Source of the DNA: Marixanthomonas spongiae
GTDB taxonomy: Bacteria > Bacteroidota > Bacteroidia > Flavobacteriales > Flavobacteriaceae
Direction of reading: 5' to 3'
Length of the DNA stretch: 64,000 nt
NCBI RefSeq assembly: GCF_003095375.1
Contig: NZ_QEHR01000005.1
Location: 186,001 to 250,000 of the forward strand
Part shown: in pieces, positions 8,495 through 16,592 of the stretch
Layout: every line of letters begins with the position of its first letter
How positions within the stretch are numbered: the first letter of the stretch is position 1
Program-made: the position numbers and the translations under genes
Notes under the pieces: generated by a model
Told to the model about the DNA's origin: nothing
What the model saw: only the letters and a program-made list of their open reading frames with translations
Databases searched by the model: none

Positions 8495-9250
8495 ATGGAA
8501 GTATTGATTATAGAAGACGAAAAACCTTCGGCACGACGCTTAAAACGCATGCTGGAAAAACTGGATGTTATCGTAAAACACACCCTGCACAGTGTGGAAG
8601 AAGCTGTGGAATGGTTTTCAAACAACCCACAACCCGAATTGATTTTCTTGGACATTCAGTTGAGCGACGGTCTTTCTTTTGAAATTTTCGATACCGTTTC
8701 CATAACCAGTTCTGTGATTTTCACTACCGCTTATGACGAATATGCGCTGCAGGCCTTTAAGCTGAACAGCATCGATTACTTGTTGAAGCCTATCGATCAA
8801 GAGGATTTGGAAAAAGCAGTTGAAAAATACAAAACCTTTAAACCCCAACAGCAAAACGTTCAGTTAAACTTTGAAGACATAAAAAAAATGCTAATCAATC
8901 CAGTGGAACGCGAGTACAAAAAACGCTTTACCACGAAAATTGGGCAGCATCTTAAAATGATTTCGGTAGATGATATTGAATGTTTTTATTCTGAAAACAA
9001 AGGCACTTACGCGCATACCACCGAAGGGCGTAATTATTTACTCGATACTACATTGGAGCAACTGGAAAACGAGCTGGCTCCCCAAACATTTTTCCGTGTG
9101 AACCGGACGTTTTTCATCAACATAAATGCTATAAAAGATATAATTTCTTATACCAATTCACGGCTACAGCTAAAACTAAACAATTATTCCGATCAAGATA
9201 TTATCGTGGCCCGTGAGAAAGTGAAAGATTTTAAAATATGGTTGGAATAA
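8495..9250 (+). CDS. LytTR family response regulator
   Basis: About 251 residues from the ATG at 8495; a TTG two codons upstream is less likely. Receiver domain at 1-115 with IIEDEKPSARR (acidic pocket), LIFLDIQLSDG (phosphoacceptor Asp), FTTAYDEYA (Thr) and LLKPI (Lys). LytTR DNA-binding domain at about 145-250, with ISVDDIECFYSENKGTYAHT and FFRVNRTFFINI. Regulators of this class are usually paired with a LytS/YehU-type histidine kinase, often adjacent, but none is found next to it here. No evidence in the window shows its target genes. Confidence 0.93.
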   Translation: MEVLIIEDEKPSARRLKRMLEKLDVIVKHTLHSVEEAVEWFSNNPQPELIFLDIQLSDGLSFEIFDTVSITSSVIFTTAYDEYALQAFKLNSIDYLLKPIDQEDLEKAVEKYKTFKPQQQNVQLNFEDIKKMLINPVEREYKKRFTTKIGQHLKMISVDDIECFYSENKGTYAHTTEGRNYLLDTTLEQLENELAPQTFFRVNRTFFININAIKDIISYTNSRLQLKLNNYSDQDIIVAREKVKDFKIWLE

Positions 9251-9281
9251 CTCATATTTCAGAAATAAAATACAGCTATCC

Positions 9282-9312
9282 TTGCAAAAGTTAAGGCGTA
9301 ACTGCATCTTTG
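9282..9312 (+). promoter_or_regulatory. Predicted promoter of the short-chain dehydrogenase gene
   Basis: TTG at 9282-9284 and CATCTTTG at 9305-9312 (one mismatch to TAnnTTTG), spacer 20. It sits just upstream of the ATG at 9334 and supports that start over an in-frame TTG at 9310. Confidence 0.4.
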
Positions 9313-9333
9313 CGAGCTATAAACCATATATTT

Positions 9334-10143
9334 ATGTCAAAGGTTGTCTTAATAACTGGCGGATCTTCCGGGATAGGAAAGGCCATAGGTGCTTATTTAC
9401 TTTCTAAAAATTACGTAGTGTACGGAACCAGCCGTAATCCTGATAAATATAGCGATACCAGTCCGTTCCCACTATTGAAAATGGAAGTAACTTGTTTGGA
9501 AAGTGTACAGGAATCTGTAAGCAACTTATTGCAACAGGAAGGTAGAATTGATGTATTGGTCAACAATGCGGGCGTAGGTATTACCGGCCCTATTGAAGAA
9601 ACCCCAAACCCCGAAATTGAAAAGGCTTTTGCCACTAACCTTTACGGGCCCATAAATGTGATAAAAGCGGTATTGCCCACTATGCGCAAGCAGGGAAGTG
9701 GCACTGTTATCAACATCACTTCTATTGCAGGGTATATGGGGCTGCCGTACCGGGGTATCTATTCGGCCACTAAAGCCGCGCTCGAAATCACCATTGAAGC
9801 CCTGCGGATGGAAGTACGGCAATTTGGTGTTAAAATGACCAACATTGCCCCGGGCGATTTTGCCACCAATATTGCCGCTAGCCGTTATCACGCGCCACAA
9901 TTAGAGAATTCGCCTTATAAAAAAGAATACGGGAACACCTTAAAATTAATGGATGAGCACGTAGACGCTGGCGAAGATCCAGATAAAATGGCTAAAGTAG
10001 TGCATCAAATTATCGAAACGAAAAATCCTAAAGTACATTATAAGGTTGGCTCTTTCCTTCAGAAATTTTCAGTTGTACTGAAAAAAATTCTCCCCGACAA
10101 GACCTACGAACGAATGTTACTGAACCATTATAAATTGAAATAG
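9334..10143 (+). CDS. Short-chain dehydrogenase/reductase (SDR) family oxidoreductase
   Basis: About 269 residues from ATG 9334 (MSKVVLITGG). Classical SDR: TGGSSGIGKAIG at the NAD(P)-binding turn, NNAGVGI, the catalytic Ser in INITSIAGYMG, and YSATKAALE (YxxxK). The C-terminal part continues with a helix-rich segment (QKFSVVLKKILPDKTYERML) usual in SDRs annotated as cyclopentanol or retinol dehydrogenase-like. The substrate cannot be told. The gene stands alone between the LytTR regulator and the transaldolase-like gene, with its own promoter-like element. Confidence 0.9.
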   Translation: MSKVVLITGGSSGIGKAIGAYLLSKNYVVYGTSRNPDKYSDTSPFPLLKMEVTCLESVQESVSNLLQQEGRIDVLVNNAGVGITGPIEETPNPEIEKAFATNLYGPINVIKAVLPTMRKQGSGTVINITSIAGYMGLPYRGIYSATKAALEITIEALRMEVRQFGVKMTNIAPGDFATNIAASRYHAPQLENSPYKKEYGNTLKLMDEHVDAGEDPDKMAKVVHQIIETKNPKVHYKVGSFLQKFSVVLKKILPDKTYERMLLNHYKLK

Positions 10144-10222
10144 AGAATCTTTTTTCCTTTTCGGTTTAAAACAGCGGTAATCTTCCTTATTTTTGTAATT
10201 GTCAAAACCAAAAACAGTTACT

Positions 10223-10876
10223 ATGAAATTCTTTATCGATACCGCAAACTTAGATCAAATACGCGAAGCACAAGACTTAGGCGTTTTGGATGGCGTGACC
10301 ACCAATCCTTCCTTAATGGCCAAAGAGGGCATTACCGGCCGCAACAATATTTTAAAACATTATGTCGATATCTGCGAAATCGTGGATGGCGATGTTTCAG
10401 CTGAAGTGATCGCGACCGATTTTGACGGCATCGTTAAAGAAGGCGAACAACTGGCCGACCTGCACGAGCAGATCGTGGTGAAAGTACCCATGATCAAAGA
10501 AGGGGTAAAGGCAATAAAATATTTCACCGATAAAGGAATCCGTACTAACTGTACACTGGTTTTCTCTGCAGGGCAAGCCTTATTGGCTGCAAAAGCAGGT
10601 GCTACTTATGTGTCGCCATTCATTGGTAGATTGGATGATATTTCAACAGACGGCCTAAATCTGATAGCCGAAATACGCTTGATTTACGATAACTACGGTT
10701 TTGAAACTGAAATATTAGCAGCTTCTGTTCGTCATACCATGCACGTTTTGGAATGTGCTAAAATTGGAGCCGATGTTATGACCGGACCTCTTTCTTCAAT
10801 AGAAGGTTTGTTAAAACACCCACTGACTGATATTGGCTTGGAGAAGTTTTTGGCAGATTATAAAAAGGGAAATTAA
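10223..10876 (+). CDS. fsa: Fructose-6-phosphate aldolase / transaldolase (small type)
   Basis: 217 residues from ATG 10223 ([10 protein letters not shown]); the earlier in-frame TTG at 10199 adds an unlikely eight residues and lies just after a TATTTTTG element (10188-10195). Class I aldolase barrel of the TalB/FSA small family: [19 protein letters not shown], the Schiff-base lysine in [27 protein letters not shown] and SPFIGRLDD are all present. Members either split fructose-6-phosphate or act as transaldolases of the pentose phosphate pathway; sequence alone does not decide, and many Bacteroidetes rely on this type as their transaldolase. Cytoplasmic. Family secure, exact activity open. 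Confidence 0.93.
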   Translation: MKFFIDTANLDQIREAQDLGVLDGVTTNPSLMAKEGITGRNNILKHYVDICEIVDGDVSAEVIATDFDGIVKEGEQLADLHEQIVVKVPMIKEGVKAIKYFTDKGIRTNCTLVFSAGQALLAAKAGATYVSPFIGRLDDISTDGLNLIAEIRLIYDNYGFETEILAASVRHTMHVLECAKIGADVMTGPLSSIEGLLKHPLTDIGLEKFLADYKKGN

Positions 10877-10904
10877 GAAAAGAAATTTAATTCAGAAATT
10901 ATAA

Positions 10905-11040
10905 AAGAGGGTGTCTAAAAAGTAACTTTAGCTGTCCGTTCGAGCGCAGTCGAGAACTCCATACCAGCAAACTCCAATAAGGTCTCGACTGCGCTCGACC
11001 AGACAATTCAATCTACTTTTACTTTTTAGACGCCCTCTTA
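10905..11040. repeat. Nested palindromic element between convergent genes
   Basis: 136 bp. Outer arms 10905-10924 and 11021-11040 are inverted with one mismatch (AAGAGGGTGTCTAAAAAGTA against its complement with GCG for GTG). Inner arms TCGAGCGCAGTCGAGA (10940-10955) and its perfect complement (10983-10998). The right outer arm supplies the stop codon of the minus-strand TlpA-like gene. Could fold as one large cruciform or hairpin; may act as bidirectional terminator or be a mobile palindrome. Confidence 0.8.
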
Positions 11041-12456
11041 TTTATTGATATACCCCAATAACTGCTCCTCAATTTCGGTACTGAGCAAATTGGTGTTGCC
11101 TTCTAAAATCTTACCGTTTTTATCAACGATCAAGGCTTTGTTTACCGAGGTGAGCACCAGTTTTTTCTCTGCTTGGCCAATATCCTCAAATTGATATTCA
11201 TGGGAAAGGTCGTAATCTTGCTTTTTTACCATATTCAACCACTTTTTGAAGTTGGTATCGGTGTTGATGCCAATGTAATCGTATTCTGGGAATTTTGATT
11301 TCAGTTCAGCTACCTTTAAATGAATGGTCTTATTGTGGCGTGCCGACTTTACAGACCAAAAATAGAATACTGTTGGGTTTTTGATCACTTCTTTTAATTG
11401 TACCAAGGTATTGTTTGTTGTTACCAGTTCTAAATTAGGCAAGCTGTGGTTTGGAGTCAGTTGCATCGTGGCCTCGGCTAGTTTTTTCATTCGCTTGATG
11501 TGCTGGGTGTTGGTGCTTGTTTCTTCAAAAAGCGCAATGATTTTCTCTTCGTTTTCAGCGTTTTTAGCATTGAGCAGGTATCGCCTTACATTGTATTTTA
11601 AAAGATCGTTTTTAAGCGAATCGTTCGTGATGACACTGTCGATGACCCTCAATTTTGCATAGTTGTGGGCAAAGGATAACCTATTGAAATGTGTTTTTGC
11701 TTCTCTTTTCTCGTGGGCGAGATTGTCCAAGTAAAAATTCAAAAAACGATAATACGGATAGGTAGTGCGGAGCAATTCGTTTCCCATATCTATTTTATCT
11801 CGATACGCATAAAAACCAGCCGGATAGATAATCGGGTTTAAAGTGTTTTTATTGGCGTGTGCAGCCGTATAAAGCTCTTTGCGCATATAATAGATGTAAT
11901 CGATATTGGATTGGGCTATTTCTTTAAATGTTTCAGAAGGATCATATTTGGCTAAAAACCCGTTGTAAATCTTTTCCCATTTTTTTTTCAAGGAATCCAC
12001 TTTGGTTTCAAATTCCGCGGGGGGTAATTGGTAGTAACGGGCCAATAGGGGAGCTTCTTTTTCATTTAACAGAAAAAAACGCATCAACAGGTTGTTTTTT
12101 TCGCCGCCTTTTCCAGAGAATGAAAGCGATTCGTCAAACTCAATAGTATTTACCCGTAATAAAATACTGTCACCGGGTTCAACAAAAACCGTTTGGTATT
12201 CATTGTGGTTAAAAAAGTAAATTCCAGCTTCAGGATCTTTAAACTGATAGGAAAAAAAATTATTGTTGTCCAGTTTTACGGTGTCCAGTACTTTTTTATT
12301 TCGGGTAATGTAAATAAAATCGTTTTTAGGATTCACAATTTCACCGCTAATCCACGTATCTCCCGTAGCCGGTTCTTTATTGTCATTACAGGAAATAACG
12401 GTTAGTGTTGCAATAAATAGGAAGAAAAGTAACTTTTTGCTCACAAAAATAAACAT
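11038..12456 (-). CDS. TlpA-like thioredoxin-fold lipoprotein without redox cysteines
   Basis: 472 residues. Lipoprotein signal (LLFFLFIATLTVISC, lipobox VISC). Residues ~30-110 form a DUF4369-like beta-rich region, the centre (~120-330) is helical, and ~340-472 is a thioredoxin-like domain (HSLPNLELVTTNNTLVQLKEV, NPTVFYFWSVKSARHNK, IVDKNGKILEGNTN). Where TlpA/ResA proteins have WCxxC, this one reads WSVKSAR, so there is no CxxC and disulfide reductase activity is not expected. The protein may be a scaffold, heme- or partner-binding relative. Its stop codon lies in the right arm of the nested palindrome. No neighbour suggests a pathway. Confidence 0.85.
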   Translation of the reverse strand: MFIFVSKKLLFFLFIATLTVISCNDNKEPATGDTWISGEIVNPKNDFIYITRNKKVLDTVKLDNNNFFSYQFKDPEAGIYFFNHNEYQTVFVEPGDSILLRVNTIEFDESLSFSGKGGEKNNLLMRFFLLNEKEAPLLARYYQLPPAEFETKVDSLKKKWEKIYNGFLAKYDPSETFKEIAQSNIDYIYYMRKELYTAAHANKNTLNPIIYPAGFYAYRDKIDMGNELLRTTYPYYRFLNFYLDNLAHEKREAKTHFNRLSFAHNYAKLRVIDSVITNDSLKNDLLKYNVRRYLLNAKNAENEEKIIALFEETSTNTQHIKRMKKLAEATMQLTPNHSLPNLELVTTNNTLVQLKEVIKNPTVFYFWSVKSARHNKTIHLKVAELKSKFPEYDYIGINTDTNFKKWLNMVKKQDYDLSHEYQFEDIGQAEKKLVLTSVNKALIVDKNGKILEGNTNLLSTEIEEQLLGYINK

Positions 12457-12559
12457 TTGGTTACCAACAAATGTAACCGACCCTGCGAGGGCAAACTGTT
12501 AACCACACGTTAAAAGGAATAATAAAACGTTAATCTTTCTTCAATCGCAGGTTATTCGT

Positions 12560-12567
12560 TACTTTTG
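12560..12567 (+). promoter_or_regulatory. Predicted -7 promoter element of the ABC-F gene
   Basis: TACTTTTG, an exact TAnnTTTG match 28 bases before the start codon. The -33 partner is weak (TTTC at about 12536). Confidence 0.4.
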
Positions 12568-12595
12568 CGCAAAATTTTTAAAAAAGGAAAAGAAA

Positions 12596-14221
12596 ATGCT
12601 TTCAGTTTCAAATTTATCGGTGCAGTTTGGTAAACGCGTGTTGTTCGATGAGGTAAGCACCCAGTTTGTGCAAGGTAATTGTTACGGGATCATTGGTGCC
12701 AATGGTGCCGGAAAATCCACGTTCTTGAAAATACTGGCCGGAAAACAGGAGCCAACCTCTGGGCACGTACATTTAGAACCAGAAAAACGCATGTCGGTAT
12801 TAGAGCAAAACCACAATGCGTATGACGAATATACCGTCTTGGAAACAGTGCTTCGCGGAAACAAACCGCTGTTTGAAATAAAATCACAGATCGATGCACT
12901 GTATGCCGATTATACCGATGCCAATGCCGAAAAAATTGGCGAACTGCAAGTTGTTTTTGAAGAAATGAACGGTTGGAACGCCGATAGCGATGCCGCCGCC
13001 ATGCTGTCTAACTTAGGGATAGACGAAAGCTTGCATTATTCTATGATGGGCGACTTGGACGGAAAGCAAAAAGTGCGGGTGCTGCTGGCCCAAGCTTTGT
13101 TTGGCAGCCCAGATGTGTTGATTATGGATGAGCCAACAAACGACTTGGATTACGAAACCATCACGTGGCTCGAAAACTTTTTGGCCAATTATGACAATTG
13201 CGTAATCGTGGTTTCGCACGACCGTCACTTTCTCGATGCGGTGTGTACGCACATCAGCGATATTGACTTCGGAAAAATAACCCATTACAGCGGAAATTAT
13301 ACCTTTTGGTACGAAAGCAGCCAATTGGCCATGCGGCAACGCGCCCAACAAAACAAAAAAGCCGAAGAAAAGAAAAAGGAATTGGAAGATTTCATTCGTC
13401 GCTTTAGTGCCAACGTAGCAAAATCGAAGCAAGCAACGTCGAGAAAGAAAATGATCGAGAAACTGAATGTCGATGCCATTAAACCATCTAGCCGTCGTTA
13501 TCCCGCCATTATTTTTGACCGTGAGCGTGAAGCCGGCGACCAAATATTGAACGTGGACAAGCTGGCAGCCTCCTTGGATGGCGAAACCCTTTTCAAGAAC
13601 GTTAACATCAATTTGGCGAAAGGCGATAAAGTGGTATTGTACTCAAGGGATTCCCGTGCCACAACTGCTTTTTACGAAATTATAAACGGCAATATGGAAG
13701 CCGATGCGGGCGAATACAAATGGGGTGTAACAACTTTGCAAAGCTATTTGCCTTTGGATAATGAAGCGTTTTTTAAAAACGATATGTCCTTGGTAGATTG
13801 GTTGCGCCAATATGCGAAAACCGAAGAAGAACGGGAAGAGGTTTATATTCGTGGCTTTTTGGGTAAAATGCTCTTTAGTGGCGAAGAAGCCCTCAAAAAA
13901 TCGAATGTACTTTCGGGTGGCGAAAAAGTGCGGTGTATGTTGAGTAGAATGATGATGATGCGTGCTAATGTATTAATGTTAGACGAACCCACCAACCACT
14001 TGGACCTGGAATCGATTACAGCTTTCAATAATTCCTTGAAAAACTTTAAAGGAACCGTGTTGCTCACCACCCACGACCACGAATTTGCGCAAACCGTTGG
14101 TAACCGCGTGATTGAGTTGACCCCAAATGGCGTAATTGACCGCTATGCTACCTTCGATGAATACATGAACGACAAAAAATTAAAAGAACAGCGTGACAAA
14201 ATGTATGCTGTGGAGGCATAA
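12596..14221 (+). CDS. ABC-F family ATPase (YbiT-like), ribosome-associated
   Basis: 541 residues, two fused ATPase domains and no membrane segment, hence ABC-F. First domain: Walker A GANGAGKST (34-42), a degenerate signature (DLDGKQKVR instead of LSGGQ) and Walker B DVLIMDEPTNDLD. Linker with the charged helices QRAQQNKKAEEKKKELEDF at about 245-265 (the P-site tRNA interaction motif region). Second domain: Walker A lost (VVLYSRDSRATT near 345), signature LSGGEKVR and Walker B NVLMLDEPTNHLDLES intact. ABC-F proteins act at the ribosomal E site to relieve stalling. The domain layout is that of the YbiT group; antibiotic resistance is not implied. Terminator directly follows. Confidence 0.92.
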   Translation: MLSVSNLSVQFGKRVLFDEVSTQFVQGNCYGIIGANGAGKSTFLKILAGKQEPTSGHVHLEPEKRMSVLEQNHNAYDEYTVLETVLRGNKPLFEIKSQIDALYADYTDANAEKIGELQVVFEEMNGWNADSDAAAMLSNLGIDESLHYSMMGDLDGKQKVRVLLAQALFGSPDVLIMDEPTNDLDYETITWLENFLANYDNCVIVVSHDRHFLDAVCTHISDIDFGKITHYSGNYTFWYESSQLAMRQRAQQNKKAEEKKKELEDFIRRFSANVAKSKQATSRKKMIEKLNVDAIKPSSRRYPAIIFDREREAGDQILNVDKLAASLDGETLFKNVNINLAKGDKVVLYSRDSRATTAFYEIINGNMEADAGEYKWGVTTLQSYLPLDNEAFFKNDMSLVDWLRQYAKTEEEREEVYIRGFLGKMLFSGEEALKKSNVLSGGEKVRCMLSRMMMMRANVLMLDEPTNHLDLESITAFNNSLKNFKGTVLLTTHDHEFAQTVGNRVIELTPNGVIDRYATFDEYMNDKKLKEQRDKMYAVEA

Positions 14222-14225
14222 GATA

Positions 14226-14256
14226 AAAAATCCCGCTTTTTGGCGGGATTTTTTGT
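14226..14256. terminator. Intrinsic terminator after the ABC-F gene
   Basis: AAAAAATCCCGC / GCGGGATTTTTT stem with short T-rich loop; symmetrical, so it may also act on the opposite strand. Confidence 0.85.
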
Positions 14257-14346
14257 ATCTGTTTTTATCTGAAACGTTTGGCAAACAAATAATTAAAGGT
14301 GAGAAAAAGTAGATTAAAATTTATTTCATTACTTTTTTTCAACACT

Positions 14347-14802
14347 TTAAATGCGGCGCTTTTTCATCCTGCCCGATAGTTTTAAACCAGCCTGAATATT
14401 CAAGCCAATCAGTCCTAAATTTATCGCTCCAAATAACAATTCTAAAATTTGAATCAATAAAAAAGTGGTGTCGATGGTTTTAAAAATGGCGTGGTAATAC
14501 AGGTATATCGCCAATGAAATCAGGATGACGCCATTTATGGCAACCAGTTTCATTCGTTTTAATTTTTTTGCAACGATGGAGCTTTTTGAATTTCCTGCCA
14601 GTTTTTTTCCCGATAAGGCCAGAACTGGCATACAGATTAATAAAATGGGCAAACAGTAGAGAATAGCTGTTTTTACTTGTTTTATAAATACTTCATTCCC
14701 GAGTATTTCGGCCAAAAGCGAAAAGCTGAAAAAGCAACTAATGGTCATAACTGCGATACATGTGGCAATAATGTGTACGGTAACAATCTTGGAACGTTTC
14801 AT
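14347..14802 (-). CDS. Four-helix integral membrane protein of unknown function
   Basis: 151 residues with about four transmembrane helices (approximately 8-28, 42-62, 88-106 and 113-135), joined by a short basic loop (GKKLAGNSKSSIVAKKLKRMK) and ending in a basic tail (GRMKKRRI). No motif I recognise. It follows the AraC-family regulator by 42 bases on the same strand and is the last gene of the run DUF2007-AraC-membrane protein, so it may be a target or a co-transcribed gene of that regulator. Confidence 0.7.
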   Translation of the reverse strand: MKRSKIVTVHIIATCIAVMTISCFFSFSLLAEILGNEVFIKQVKTAILYCLPILLICMPVLALSGKKLAGNSKSSIVAKKLKRMKLVAINGVILISLAIYLYYHAIFKTIDTTFLLIQILELLFGAINLGLIGLNIQAGLKLSGRMKKRRI

Positions 14803-14844
14803 CTCTTTGGGCTTTAAGGGATAAAACTACGTGCTTACCGGTGT

Positions 14845-15672
14845 CTAAAATTGCAAAAATCGGAAATCGGGCATTTTTTTCCGAATATCTTTTGGGGATT
14901 CGCCCGTCAGGTTTTTAACCGTATTGGTAAAATGGGCTTGGTCGGCATAGTTTTGTGAATAGGTTACTTCAGTGAGGTTGTCGGCGGAATGTTTCATCTG
15001 GAAAATAGATTGCTTCAATTTTACCAACTGTATGTAATCCTTTGGCGAACATCCCAAAGCGCGATAAAAATGGTTACGAAGCGTCCGGTTTGAAAGGTTC
15101 AGTTTTTCTGAAAGCGTTGCAAGGGCAATTTCCCCTTTTTTCGATTCAATGAGCCTAACGGCTTTTATGATGGTTGATAGGTCTTTATCGAGAATCGTTT
15201 TCAGGAATATGTTTTCAACTTCGGCAAACATATCTTGTGGTGTTGCACAATTTTCTACGTCGCGTTTAAAACGCTTTGCTCGGTTTCCGAACAAGTTCTC
15301 GGTATCGATCAGCCAAGGTAATTTAGAAATGTTTTCATCAGTTAAAAATACCAACGTATAAGGCCGTACGTGGGCACCGATAATCTTTACCCTGTCGGTA
15401 AGTGGCTTAACCGAAATCTGGTCGGTAGCGATGCGCGAAATGACCATATTGGCCGTAACCGTTTCATTAGCGGTATGGTTGGTAACCGAAAAGGGATGGT
15501 CAAAAAAATAACCAAAAGTAATCCTTGGAAATGGGATGACGTGTTCTTCCTGAAGTTTAAGTTGGCTTACGGGAATGTCTAAATAAAAGTAGTAATCCAC
15601 CAAGGTTTGCAAATGGTGGTTAAAAGGTTTTTGTATGATAAAGCCATTATCCAAAACGGTTTTTTTTAGCAC
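14845..15672 (-). CDS. AraC family transcriptional regulator
   Basis: 275 residues. The N-terminal 160 residues are a divergent sensor domain (of the DUF6597 type by general appearance, moderate certainty). The C-terminal ~100 residues carry the double helix-turn-helix of AraC/XylS: IALATLSEKLNLSNRTLRNHFYRALGCSPKDYIQLVKLKQSI and the second helix set YADQAHFTNTVKNLTGESPKDIRKK, with the conserved 'SPKDYI' and 'GESPKDIR' turns. A cytoplasmic DNA-binding regulator; the inducer is unknown. It lies 27 bases downstream of a DUF2007 gene and probably shares a transcript with it. Confidence 0.9.
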   Translation of the reverse strand: MLKKTVLDNGFIIQKPFNHHLQTLVDYYFYLDIPVSQLKLQEEHVIPFPRITFGYFFDHPFSVTNHTANETVTANMVISRIATDQISVKPLTDRVKIIGAHVRPYTLVFLTDENISKLPWLIDTENLFGNRAKRFKRDVENCATPQDMFAEVENIFLKTILDKDLSTIIKAVRLIESKKGEIALATLSEKLNLSNRTLRNHFYRALGCSPKDYIQLVKLKQSIFQMKHSADNLTEVTYSQNYADQAHFTNTVKNLTGESPKDIRKKMPDFRFLQF

Positions 15673-15699
15673 TTACAACGCTATGGTTGCAATCGCAGG

Positions 15700-15948
15700 T
15701 TATTCTTCTTCTGCCATGTCTTTTAAAAAGAGATCAATTACCGGTTGTGCTTTTGGCAACTGGTCTTTACGGATAAACAACCGTACCTGTCCCGGCACGC
15801 CAATGGCAAATCCACTAACGATGCCACTTTGGTGGTCGTCCTTGGTTATGGGTTCAATACCAATATCGTTAAGTCTCGATTTTAAGGCTTGGGCCACTAA
15901 GGCTGGACCAGTATAGATGCGTATGGTCTCTTCGGGATTGTTTGGCAT
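15700..15948 (-). CDS. DUF2007 small protein, copy 1
   Basis: 82 residues, cytoplasmic. Family features: IRIYTGPALVAQALKSRLNDIGIEP at the N-terminus, a middle SGFAIG turn and RLFIRKDQLPKAQPVIDLF at the C-terminus; this is the 'putative prokaryotic signal transducing protein' DUF2007 fold, which resembles ACT/PII-like alpha-beta folds. Function is unknown. A second copy about 400 bases upstream (16342-16587) shares the same layout (IKIYTGPGVIAQGL, SGFSVG, VFIRKDELEKVRPEIESYL), so the pair arose by duplication. Confidence 0.82.
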   Translation of the reverse strand: MPNNPEETIRIYTGPALVAQALKSRLNDIGIEPITKDDHQSGIVSGFAIGVPGQVRLFIRKDQLPKAQPVIDLFLKDMAEEE

Positions 15949-16341
15949 GTTTTGTGTTTTTTATATTTCTATATACTAAAATACTGACTTATTTCGGTTA
16001 GCAGGGTTGCCGCTTGTGAAAACTTTCATAAAAAACCATCCTCGTTCATGAGGATAGTTGCCGTGTTATTATGCTTTCCTAAGGTTTAGTCTTTTATAAG
16101 TTTAAACACTTTTTTATTCCTTTTAGAAAACCCATGGCAACACTGCTTTGATTTTTCAATAATGTCAATATAAATATGCCTACGGAAATTTGTTTAAGAA
16201 ATATTGATAATTGAAGAAAATTGGAAGATAAAACCAAAAGTCTGAACTTCCTGGTTTTTATGGAAATGCTTTCAACAGAATTTAAATCTTCGGAAAATAA
16301 AAAAACGGCACTATGATAAAGTTTTTAATGTCATTCCGGCT
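15949..16341. other. 393-bp intergenic region between the two DUF2007 genes
   Basis: AT-rich. It holds a small minus-strand terminator-like hairpin (listed) and presumably the promoter of the downstream DUF2007-AraC unit. A TATTTTAG-like element on the minus strand near 15985-15995 is one mismatch from TAnnTTTG. I see no convincing gene in it. Confidence 0.5.
16029..16056 (-). terminator. Probable minus-strand terminator
   Basis: Perfect six-base stem ATCCTC / GAGGAT (16038-16043 with 16050-16055) followed, on the minus strand, by GGTTTTTTAT. It would end transcripts from the second DUF2007 gene about 290 bases downstream of its stop. Confidence 0.5.
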
Positions 16342-16587
16342 TTACTTTTCACCAACTTCAGCTAAATAAGATTCTATTTCAGGACGAACCTTCTCAAGTT
16401 CGTCTTTTCTAATGAACACGGCAAGGTCATGAGATGCCCCACCCACAGAAAAACCGCTTACCAGCTCATTTTGTTGTTCGTTTTTAATTATGGGCTCGAT
16501 ATTCAAACCTTGTAATACGGAGATAAGCCCCTGTGCGATGACACCGGGCCCCGTATATATTTTAATAGTTTCTTGGTTTGTGTCCAT
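16342..16587 (-). CDS. DUF2007 small protein, copy 2
   Basis: 81 residues; paralogue of the gene at 15700-15948 with the same three conserved blocks (IKIYTGPGVIAQGLIS, SGFSVGG, FIRKDELEKVRPE). It starts five bases after the stop of the upstream unknown membrane protein gene, so the two are co-transcribed. The DUF2007 fold has no established function. Cytoplasmic, no cysteines or catalytic-looking residues. Confidence 0.82.
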   Translation of the reverse strand: MDTNQETIKIYTGPGVIAQGLISVLQGLNIEPIIKNEQQNELVSGFSVGGASHDLAVFIRKDELEKVRPEIESYLAEVGEK

Positions 16588-16592
16588 AGGTT

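Noticed and set aside
16094-16135. A 13-codon minus-strand frame (MGFLKGIKKCLNL) that resembles a short amphipathic peptide.
   Set aside because: Far too short, no promoter or partner genes, and such frames are expected by chance in AT-rich DNA.
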